5,405 nt of DNA from Desulfobacteraceae bacterium (GTDB taxonomy: Bacteria > Desulfobacterota > Desulfobacteria > Desulfobacterales > SURF-7). Shown here piece after piece: positions 1 through 5,405 of the stretch. Positions within the stretch are counted from its first letter, which is position 1, and every line of letters begins with the position of its first letter. The DNA lies in assembly GCA_030619585.1 (NCBI GenBank), contig JAUXBD010000136.1:1-5405 (forward strand), given 5' to 3'. Made by a program: the position numbers and the translations under genes. The notes under the pieces are model-generated. The model had not been told where the DNA came from. It saw nothing but the letters and a program-made list of their open reading frames with translations, and searched no databases.

Positions 1-518
1 CAGAGTTTTTTGTGGTATGCGGATCACAAGGAACGATTTATACACTTATCAGTGTGCCAAAAGACCTGCCGGCCCAAACCATTCAACTGGTCAGCAGCAA
101 GGACAAGATCAAAGAAAACCTGTCGTTGTTTAAAGGCCTTCCAACTGAGAGTAAAATTTTAAAAATCATGCGTCAGGCTTATCTGGGAGAGTACCCGGAT
201 AGTTATACCATTAGCGACTTTGCCGCATCTCCGGAAAACGCCCTTGAGATAAAGATATCTCACATTGGATATGAAGCCAGCCTGAATGCAAGGATAAGGC
301 GAACGGTAAAGATAGAAGGGGAGGGGTTGAAGCTAAAAGAGTACCAGCTCAACCTTCTTGCAAACGACAAAGATGAGATCGTTCGTGTAAAAGAAAGTGA
401 TTTTCTTTTGCCTGAGTTGACTGATCAGCCTGTGGGTATTGCCCTTGACGCATTAAATATAAAAAGAGGCAAAAACATCCGCTTGTTTATTTTAGAGCAA
501 GAAAATATCGACACATAA
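1..518 (+). CDS. traK: TraK, F-type conjugation secretin-like core protein (5' end missing)
   Basis: This is the C-terminal part of a TraK protein. TraK is the periplasmic, outer-membrane-associated, secretin-like (VirB9-like) component of the F-type core complex, where it contacts TraB and TraV. The frame is open from the left edge: the first full codon is at 3, and 171 residues are visible before the TAA at 516-518. A GTG at 12 could be read as a start, but the three codons before it (Glu-Phe-Phe) are in frame and no ribosome binding site precedes it, so the gene almost certainly begins outside the window. TraK proteins are about 240 residues long, so roughly 70 residues including the signal peptide should be missing. 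Supporting features are the early stretch GTIYTLISVPKDLPAQTIQL, the beta-rich C-terminal half, the segment VRVKESDFLLPE followed by a predicted helix, and the closing strand NIRLFILEQ. The traK-traB-traV context is the strongest support. Confidence 0.85.
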   Translation, partial: EFFVVCGSQGTIYTLISVPKDLPAQTIQLVSSKDKIKENLSLFKGLPTESKILKIMRQAYLGEYPDSYTISDFAASPENALEIKISHIGYEASLNARIRRTVKIEGEGLKLKEYQLNLLANDKDEIVRVKESDFLLPELTDQPVGIALDALNIKRGKNIRLFILEQENIDT

Positions 519-523
519 GGGGG
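519..523 (+). promoter_or_regulatory. Ribosome binding site of traB
   Basis: Five G residues directly after the traK stop codon, seven bases before the ATG at 531. This fixes the traB start. The 12-base traK-traB gap leaves no room for a separate promoter or terminator. Confidence 0.75.
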
Positions 524-530
524 CAAAAAA

Positions 531-1769
531 ATGAATCAAATAAAAGACATATGGAACCGTCTGTCTCCGGAAAAAAAGAAGCTCTCATCCCTGATTATTT
601 TTGCCGTACTTTTATCTACTTTTGGATTTTTGGGCTTTAAGGCTAAACAAAGCAAAAATATTGAAAAAAAAGAGAATAGAAAACTCGAAGAGATCAGGCT
701 GGATGAAGACCAGCTTGAAAAGGGCCTTTATAGTCAGGCCAAGGAGATCCAGGACCTTCAGGACCAGCAGCTAAAATTGCAGGATGAACGGATAGATCAG
801 AACGAAAAAAAGATGGACGATGTGTTAAAAGCCATACATGATTTAAAAGATGTGGCTGTCAGCCCATTAAATTCTAAAAAAGCTGCAGAAGCGTCAAGCA
901 TCAAGCCTGCACAGGTCTTAAAAACAGAGGAGTTTAAGATCACCCCGCCGCCCGCGCCAAATGCCATGAGCGCAAACGCCTATATGAATTATCCAGGCAG
1001 TGGTACACCGCCGCCGCCGAGATCAGAAACCAAGCTGATTGGCGGCATCAGCCTGGTAAAAAACGATAGTTTCAAACCGGAGAAGGATAAAGAAGAAAGC
1101 GATAAAAAAAAAACAGAAGAGATCTACCTGCCGCCTTCTTTTATGGCGGCGACCTTGCTGTCGGGTGTGACTGCCCAGACGACCTCGGCTGGTAAAAACG
1201 ACCCGCTTCCCTTACTGTTTCGGATTAGAGAACTTGCGATTTTACCCAACCAGGTAAAGGCAAACTTAAAAGGCTGTTTTGTTATCGGAGAAGGGCACGG
1301 CAGGCTATCAGACGAACGGGTGCATGTTCGCTTAAACACCTTGTCTTGTGTGGCAAAGAACGGATCTGCTGTCATTGATCAGTCAATAAAAGGCTGGGTA
1401 ACAGATGCGGACGGCAAGATCGGGCTTTCCGGCAATGTGGTGGCCAAAATGGGCACCCATCTGGCAAGAAGCGCTTTAGCAGGCTTTATCGGCGGAATAG
1501 GGGAGGGCATGGAGCTTTCCACCAAGTCCGCATCTTTTGCCAATAACGGTCAAGCCACAGAGATTTTTTCCAACACAGATACAAAAAACATTCTTAAATT
1601 AGGCATCGGCAGCGGGATATCAAAGGCAGCAGAAGAGCTGCAAAAGTTCTATCTTGAGCTTGCCTCTCAAACCCTGCCGATTATTGAAGTGGGCGCAACA
1701 AAAGATCTCACCCTTGTGATCAGCGAGGGGGTGATTCTGAAATTAAAAACCCAAAGGGTAGGGAGGTAG
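531..1769 (+). CDS. traB: TraB, F-type conjugation envelope-spanning scaffold (VirB10-like)
   Basis: TraB anchors in the inner membrane, crosses the periplasm and joins the TraK/TraV outer-membrane core; it is the F-type counterpart of VirB10/TrbI. The 412 residues show the full family layout. There is a short basic cytoplasmic N-terminus, one membrane segment at about 18-36, and a charged, Gln-rich coiled coil at about 45-106. A proline-rich stretch follows at 139-163 (PPPAP and PPPP), then a Lys/Glu-rich linker at about 182-197. The C-terminal beta-domain runs from about 199. It holds Cys249 and Cys273 (a likely disulfide pair), the ERVHVRL segment at 262-268, and the Gly-rich signature GWVTDADGKIGLSGNVV at 288-304. 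After that comes the hydrophobic segment LARSALAGFIGGIGEGM (311-327), placed like the VirB10 antenna helices. F TraB is about 475 residues, so this one is somewhat short. A run of ten A lies in the linker at 1104-1113. The start is set by the GGGGG site at 519-523. Reverse-strand open frames here are shadows. Confidence 0.95.
   Translation: MNQIKDIWNRLSPEKKKLSSLIIFAVLLSTFGFLGFKAKQSKNIEKKENRKLEEIRLDEDQLEKGLYSQAKEIQDLQDQQLKLQDERIDQNEKKMDDVLKAIHDLKDVAVSPLNSKKAAEASSIKPAQVLKTEEFKITPPPAPNAMSANAYMNYPGSGTPPPPRSETKLIGGISLVKNDSFKPEKDKEESDKKKTEEIYLPPSFMAATLLSGVTAQTTSAGKNDPLPLLFRIRELAILPNQVKANLKGCFVIGEGHGRLSDERVHVRLNTLSCVAKNGSAVIDQSIKGWVTDADGKIGLSGNVVAKMGTHLARSALAGFIGGIGEGMELSTKSASFANNGQATEIFSNTDTKNILKLGIGSGISKAAEELQKFYLELASQTLPIIEVGATKDLTLVISEGVILKLKTQRVGR
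1761..1766 (+). promoter_or_regulatory. Ribosome binding site of traV, inside the end of traB
   Basis: GGGAGG forms the last two sense codons of traB (Gly-Arg), immediately before its TAG stop at 1767-1769 and seven bases before the traV ATG at 1774. Ribosomes ending traB would cover this site, which suggests coupled translation of traB and traV. Confidence 0.8.
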
Positions 1770-1773
1770 TAAA

Positions 1774-2268
1774 ATGATAAATATTAAAGCGGTACTTAAA
1801 GGAACGGGTATATTTGCGTTGTTTGTTTTCTGCAGTGGTTGTGCATCTGTATTTAATCCATACTCTGACGAATTTCAATGTGAAGAGACTTACAAGGGCC
1901 GGTGCGCGGATATACATACGGCCTACGGCGAAAGCGTCAATAATATGGATTCAAAAGAAATCGCCCGGATGAAGGAGAAATGCGAGGAAGAGGGCAAGGA
2001 TTGCAACAAACAGATCAATCCTTTTGCTTTAAAACACAAAGATAAAATAAGTGAGGCAAAAACATCTTTCCAAACCCGCCAATTTGTCAGGTTGGCAGGC
2101 CTGATTGATGAACCCGAAGCGCCCCTTGTGGCTCCCCCTGAGATCGTAAGGGTGTTGATCCTATCCTATACAACAGATGAAAACGCCATGATGGGATATC
2201 GGCATGCGTATTTTATTGCCTCTCCGCCCAGATGGATACTTTCTACATTTGATGAAAGGGGGAACTGA
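1774..2268 (+). CDS. traV: TraV, F-type conjugation outer-membrane lipoprotein (VirB7-like)
   Basis: TraV is the lipoprotein that fixes the TraK/TraB core complex to the outer membrane. The 164-residue product starts with Lys5 and Lys9, a hydrophobic stretch (about 11-21) and a lipobox-like CSGC ending at Cys23, the likely lipidated residue. Cys is unusual at the -3 position, where Leu is typical, but Ser-Gly at -2/-1 is standard. Next comes the family signature FNPYSDEFQCEETYKGRC with Cys36 and Cys44, followed by an Ala-Tyr (50-51). A charged helix at about 59-77 carries a further pair, Cys70 and Cys77. The C-terminal block RVLILSYTTDE...GYRHAYFI...W fits the conserved end of TraV, where the usual pattern is a W/Y-containing strand, Asp, then a Tyr-rich strand and Trp. 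F TraV is about 171 residues, so the length fits. The ribosome binding site is in the end of traB, and the stop overlaps the traC start by one base. Confidence 0.9.
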   Translation: MINIKAVLKGTGIFALFVFCSGCASVFNPYSDEFQCEETYKGRCADIHTAYGESVNNMDSKEIARMKEKCEEEGKDCNKQINPFALKHKDKISEAKTSFQTRQFVRLAGLIDEPEAPLVAPPEIVRVLILSYTTDENAMMGYRHAYFIASPPRWILSTFDERGN

Positions 2269-2270
2269 TG
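2258..2270 (+). promoter_or_regulatory. traC ribosome binding site and TGATG stop-start overlap
   Basis: GGGGG at 2258-2262 lies in the last codons of traV, five bases before the traC ATG at 2268-2270. The traV stop TGA (2266-2268) shares its A with that ATG. This arrangement usually means termination-reinitiation coupling, which would link lipoprotein and ATPase synthesis. Confidence 0.8.
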
Positions 2271-4790
2271 CTGAATTTTTTAAGACCTCTTCTTGGCAAA
2301 GATGAGCTAATCGATGCAGACATTGAATCTCTTAACTTTCGTCATAAATTTTCTCGTTACCTTCCTTATCGGGTTTATGATCCAAAGACAGAAGCCTACA
2401 TTAACATTGACAATTCTGTGGGGTATATATGGGAGTGCGTGCCCCTTGTATATGCCAACGAACAGGCCTTTACGCTTTTAGAGAGTATGTTTAACCAAGT
2501 GCTTCCGGACTACACGGTTTTGCAGTTTATTTTATGGGCAGATCCGAATTTAAAACCGATTCTTGATGGATACAGATCCTTAAAGGTTCAGCAGAGCAGC
2601 TTAAGCCAAAAAGCAGTTGAAAGCACGATCGATTTTTTCAAGCAAGGCACCAACGGCATTGATAAGCTTTATGGGATTCCCATACGCAATTTCAGGCTGT
2701 TTGCGGCGTTAAAGCTTCCTGTTTCTGACCGCGTGAATGAATACCATGATCTTAAAAACGGTGTGTTTGAGATCTTAAAAGGCATGCATCTGGGACCCCG
2801 GCCAATGGAGCCGGAGTCTTTAATCAATACAATATCCAAAATTTTCAATGCAGATCTTCCGGATTTAACCTATAACCCGGATGAGTTCATCAACAAGCAG
2901 ATCATCACTGCCGAAACACCCATCACCGAAAAATTTAGCAGCCTGGTCATTGGCGATAAGATTTGGAAATGTCAGACTGTAAAAAAAATGGCCGGCTACA
3001 TTGACGATCTAACCTTTAATTTTCTAAACGGTGACATTAATGGGGTCTCCGGAGATAATAACCAGATCAACAACCCATTTTTAATGACCGTTAATGTTAT
3101 CTTTCAGGATCTGGCCGGACAGCTTCACCGGAAATGCAACTTTGTGCTTCAGCAAAAAGCGGTGGGCAGCCTTGCACCCACTCTGGTTAATAAACAGACA
3201 GAATATACGGAGGCCACAGGGGAGATTGAAAAAGGGGTGCGCTATATCAGGATCATGCCGATTGTGTTTCATCGGGCCGCATCAAATGAAGACTCAAAGA
3301 AAAGTGCCGCCCGTGTTCGGCGTATCTGGCAATCAAGAAACTTTGTGCCTCAAGAAGACAGGGGAATATTGAAACTGCTGTGGCTCTCAGCCCTTCCTTT
3401 TGGACTGTATACGGAAAATAAAACCGTAGAATTTCTTGACAGAGACTTTATCTGTCCGCCGAAAGTAGCGGCAAAATGTATGCCCATACAAGTGGATTAT
3501 ATTGGTGGCGGCATGCCCTATTGTCTTTTTGTGGGCAGAAAAGGGCAATTGATCAGTTTGGACCTGTTTTCTAAAAACGCAGAAAATTCAAACTGTCTGA
3601 TTGCCGCCACATCCGGGGCAGGAAAGTCGTTTTTGATCAACTATATTGCATCCAATTACCATTCATGCGGTGCATTAACAAGAATTATTGATATCGGCGG
3701 ATCGTACAAAAAGCTTTGTAATATTGTTGGCGGGAAGTTTATCAGTTTTTCAAGGGATTCAGATATTGTTCTCAACCCGTTTTCAAATGTGGTGTCGTTG
3801 GAAGACCTGGAAGAATCCCTTAATACGATAACGGCTATTTTAGCCCAGATGATTTACAGTTCATCAGGGGCGATGCCCACTGAGACCGAATATACGCTTA
3901 TCCGCGCGGCAGTGACTTCCGTATTTAATGAAAAAGGCCCCCAGTCCAGTATTGATGATGTTTTTGAGTATCTTGCAAGCCCCACAAAGTCACTAGAAGA
4001 GGTGATCGAGCTTATAGATTGCGGTGAGGATGATTCATGTGTGGCGGACATTAAAAAAATATCCACAAGCCTTGCGTTTAACTTAAGAAACTTTACATCA
4101 AACGGACTGTATGGCCGTTGGTTTAACGGACCGGCAACACTTAATATTGCAGATGATGATTTTGTAGTGCTTGAGCTTGAGGAGCTAAAAAAGCAGCCGG
4201 AGCTTTTCAAGGTTGTGACCTTGCAGATACTTGATTATGTCACGGCAGACCTTTATTTGTCTGACCGGACAAAAAAACGGATGATCATTTTTGACGAAGC
4301 CTGGCAGTTTTTCGGCAGCGACGGCAATACGGATCAGAGCACCATGAGTGCGCGTGTGATCGAGGAGGGCTACAGGCGGGCCAGAAAATATGGGGGCTCA
4401 TTTACCACTGTTGTTCAAAGCCTTTTGGATTTTGAAAGCTTTGGCGCTATTGGAAGGGTGATTATGTCAAACTCGGCCTTTCAATTTTATCTTCAATCCA
4501 ATGATTTTGAAAAAGCGCGGGCAAATAAGCTCATCGACCATGATGAATTTATCATGTCCATCATGAAAACCGTCAGCAGCCCCAGGCCAAGATACTCTGA
4601 GTTTTTCATGAGAACACCGCTTGGCACGGGTGTGGCACGACTGGTTGTGGATCCGTTCTTTTATTATATCTCAACATCTGATGCCAAAGAGACGGCAGAG
4701 ATCGAGAATATGGTGAAGAAACATGGTTTGAGCTATGCAGAAGCTATTGAAAACATGGTCAAGGGTGTAAGGCCTGAATTAGCAAGTTAA
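2268..4790 (+). CDS. traC: TraC, F-type conjugation assembly ATPase (VirB4-like)
   Basis: TraC is the cytoplasmic, inner-membrane-associated ATPase needed for F-pilus assembly, homologous to VirB4. The protein has 840 residues, close to F TraC (about 875), and no signal peptide or clear membrane segment. The N-terminal half (about 1-420) is the TraC-specific domain, with the early segment PYRVYDPKTEAYINIDNSVG (33-52) typical of the family. The RecA-like motor follows. Walker A is ATSGAGKS at 447-454, with Lys453 as the phosphate-binding lysine; its first position is Ala rather than Gly, which the P-loop pattern allows. Then come DIGGSY (475-480) and an all-helical insert at about 530-600. Walker B is MIIFDEAW at 672-679, with Asp676 and Glu677. 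A conserved RRARKYGG segment (703-710) carries the likely arginine finger, and Gln717 of TTVVQS is the sensor glutamine. All catalytic motifs are intact, so the enzyme should be active. Translation is coupled to traV through a TGATG overlap. Confidence 0.96.
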   Translation: MLNFLRPLLGKDELIDADIESLNFRHKFSRYLPYRVYDPKTEAYINIDNSVGYIWECVPLVYANEQAFTLLESMFNQVLPDYTVLQFILWADPNLKPILDGYRSLKVQQSSLSQKAVESTIDFFKQGTNGIDKLYGIPIRNFRLFAALKLPVSDRVNEYHDLKNGVFEILKGMHLGPRPMEPESLINTISKIFNADLPDLTYNPDEFINKQIITAETPITEKFSSLVIGDKIWKCQTVKKMAGYIDDLTFNFLNGDINGVSGDNNQINNPFLMTVNVIFQDLAGQLHRKCNFVLQQKAVGSLAPTLVNKQTEYTEATGEIEKGVRYIRIMPIVFHRAASNEDSKKSAARVRRIWQSRNFVPQEDRGILKLLWLSALPFGLYTENKTVEFLDRDFICPPKVAAKCMPIQVDYIGGGMPYCLFVGRKGQLISLDLFSKNAENSNCLIAATSGAGKSFLINYIASNYHSCGALTRIIDIGGSYKKLCNIVGGKFISFSRDSDIVLNPFSNVVSLEDLEESLNTITAILAQMIYSSSGAMPTETEYTLIRAAVTSVFNEKGPQSSIDDVFEYLASPTKSLEEVIELIDCGEDDSCVADIKKISTSLAFNLRNFTSNGLYGRWFNGPATLNIADDDFVVLELEELKKQPELFKVVTLQILDYVTADLYLSDRTKKRMIIFDEAWQFFGSDGNTDQSTMSARVIEEGYRRARKYGGSFTTVVQSLLDFESFGAIGRVIMSNSAFQFYLQSNDFEKARANKLIDHDEFIMSIMKTVSSPRPRYSEFFMRTPLGTGVARLVVDPFFYYISTSDAKETAEIENMVKKHGLSYAEAIENMVKGVRPELAS

Positions 4791-4791
4791 T

Positions 4792-4798
4792 AGGAGGG
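4792..4798 (+). promoter_or_regulatory. Ribosome binding site of traH
   Basis: AGGAGGG lies two bases after the traC stop codon and three bases before the ATG at 4802 (four if only AGGAGG pairs). The spacing is short, but the match to the anti-Shine-Dalgarno sequence is the best in the window. The next in-frame ATG would remove the signal peptide, so 4802 is the supported start. Confidence 0.75.
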
Positions 4799-4801
4799 AA
4801 C

Positions 4802-5405
4802 ATGCTAAGGAAAATATTTAATTTTGGTTTTATTATCATACTTGTGCCTTCAATATGCTGCGCTGAATGGATTGATGACTGGATGAACCAGAAAACCTAT
4901 ACCGGCCCGAATTATTATGAATCCTCCACACGTCATTACGGCACATTCGGACACGCTTCTGTGAGATGGAACAATTCGTCGGAGTACCTCATGGGTATTA
5001 CAAAGCCTTCGTTTAATTCGGGATGTGGCGGTATTGACATGTTCTTAGGCGGGTTTCATTTCATGAAGTTTGATCTTTTAGTGGATAAATTCCAAGCCAT
5101 GATGGGACCTGCGGCAGCTGCATTTGCGTTTGATATTGCACTAAACACGCTTTGTGCCCAGTGCGCCACCTCACTTGGGAAACTGGAAGGTATTGTGGAT
5201 CGTCTAAACCAGCTTCAGTTTGACGATTGTGAAACCTCAAAGACAATTCAAGCTGTTATGGGCGCTCCTTTTTCGGAAAAATACAAGCAAACGGCACGAA
5301 ATGCGGTAACCAATTATTCCCTTGCCAAGGGTATTGCAGACGGCTACCAGTTTGTCACAGAGACCGGCAAGTATGGAAATTCCACTGACACGGCAGGCGC
5401 GTTGG
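4802..5405 (+). CDS. traH: TraH, F-type conjugation pilus assembly protein (3' end missing)
   Basis: TraH is a periplasmic protein of the F-type apparatus, acting with TraF, TraU, TraW, TrbC and others in pilus extension and retraction. The frame is open from the ATG to the right edge, giving 201 residues; F TraH is about 458, so less than half is visible. A Sec signal peptide is clear: Arg3-Lys4, a hydrophobic core (about 8-18) and likely cleavage after CCA at residue 21. The family hallmark GCGGIDMFLGGFHFM begins at residue 74. It is followed by a hydrophobic Ala-rich helix (about 101-115), the pair Cys118-x-x-Cys121, a helical LEGIVDRLNQLQ segment and Cys143, matching the usual TraH spacing of cysteines. 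In F, traH lies far downstream of traC, just before traG; here it follows traC after 11 bases. No stop or frameshift is seen in the visible part. Confidence in the family is high from the GCGGID block. Confidence 0.92.
   Translation, partial: MLRKIFNFGFIIILVPSICCAEWIDDWMNQKTYTGPNYYESSTRHYGTFGHASVRWNNSSEYLMGITKPSFNSGCGGIDMFLGGFHFMKFDLLVDKFQAMMGPAAAAFAFDIALNTLCAQCATSLGKLEGIVDRLNQLQFDDCETSKTIQAVMGAPFSEKYKQTARNAVTNYSLAKGIADGYQFVTETGKYGNSTDTAGAL

Noticed and set aside
12..518. GTG at position 12 as a true start of a 168-residue protein
   Set aside because: The frame stays open to the left edge, no ribosome binding site precedes it, and the product matches only the C-terminal part of TraK, so the gene is cut by the window.
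750..765. Short direct repeat CAGGACC (750-756 and 759-765) in traB
   Set aside because: It is only seven bases and is explained by the repetitive Gln-Asp coding of the coiled coil; nothing suggests a functional repeat.
1124..1375. Reverse-strand open frame inside traB
   Set aside because: It is antisense to the conserved TraB beta-domain and has no recognisable domain; it is a shadow.
1720..1917. Reverse-strand open frame across the traB-traV junction
   Set aside because: It is antisense to the traB end, traV ribosome binding site and lipoprotein signal; no motif supports it.
3094..3372. Overlapping + strand open frame of 92 residues inside traC
   Set aside because: It is out of frame within the conserved TraC N-terminal half; the composition is Arg/Trp/Cys-rich as expected of a shifted frame, and the traC frame is intact throughout.
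3854..4210. Reverse-strand open frame of 118 residues inside traC
   Set aside because: It is low-complexity and Ser-rich, lies fully antisense to a conserved ATPase domain, and matches no recognisable family; it is a coding shadow.
4847..4870. Possible lipobox in the TraH leader (Ser-Ile-Cys-Cys-Ala)
   Set aside because: Neither cysteine has the Leu-x-Gly/Ala context of a lipobox; cleavage after Ala21 by signal peptidase I fits better and matches the known periplasmic location of TraH.
5061..5246. Reverse-strand open frame inside traH
   Set aside because: The + strand frame carries the TraH hallmark and cysteines across this region, so the reverse frame is a shadow.

Overview
The window is one segment of an F-type (TraK/B/V/C/H class) conjugative type IV secretion gene cluster. 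All genes lie on the + strand. Three genes are complete: traB (531-1769), traV (1774-2268) and traC (2268-4790). Two are cut by the window edges: traK, which lacks its 5' end, and traH, which lacks its 3' end. Family identities rest on motifs read directly in the translations; no database search was possible.

The host is a Gram-negative bacterium. The evidence is an outer-membrane lipoprotein signal in TraV, Sec-type export of TraH, an envelope-spanning TraB, and strong GGAGG-type ribosome binding sites. Base composition looks moderate (mid-40s percent GC by eye). A deltaproteobacterial host such as a Desulfobacter-like sulfate reducer is possible, but this is a low-confidence guess. Nothing here shows whether the cluster sits on a plasmid or on an integrative conjugative element, because no relaxase, coupling protein, integrase, origin or att site lies in the window.

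Layout: traK ends at 518. After 12 bases comes traB, after 4 bases traV, then traC, which overlaps the traV stop by one base. After 11 bases comes traH, which runs off the right edge. No promoter, terminator, RNA gene, insertion sequence or CRISPR array was seen, and the longest gene-free gap is 12 bases. The segment therefore looks like the inside of one polycistronic operon with tight translational coupling.

Working together, by analogy with the F transfer apparatus: TraK (secretin-like), TraB (VirB10-like, inner membrane to outer membrane) and TraV (VirB7-like lipoprotein) form the outer-membrane core complex. TraC (VirB4-like) is the cytoplasmic ATPase that powers pilus assembly. TraH is a periplasmic protein needed for pilus extension. 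The most distinctive point is the order traC-traH, with none of the genes that separate them in F (traW, traU, trbC, traN, traF and others). There is also no dsbC-like gene between traV and traC. The window looks like a divergent, rearranged example of a known system rather than a new one.
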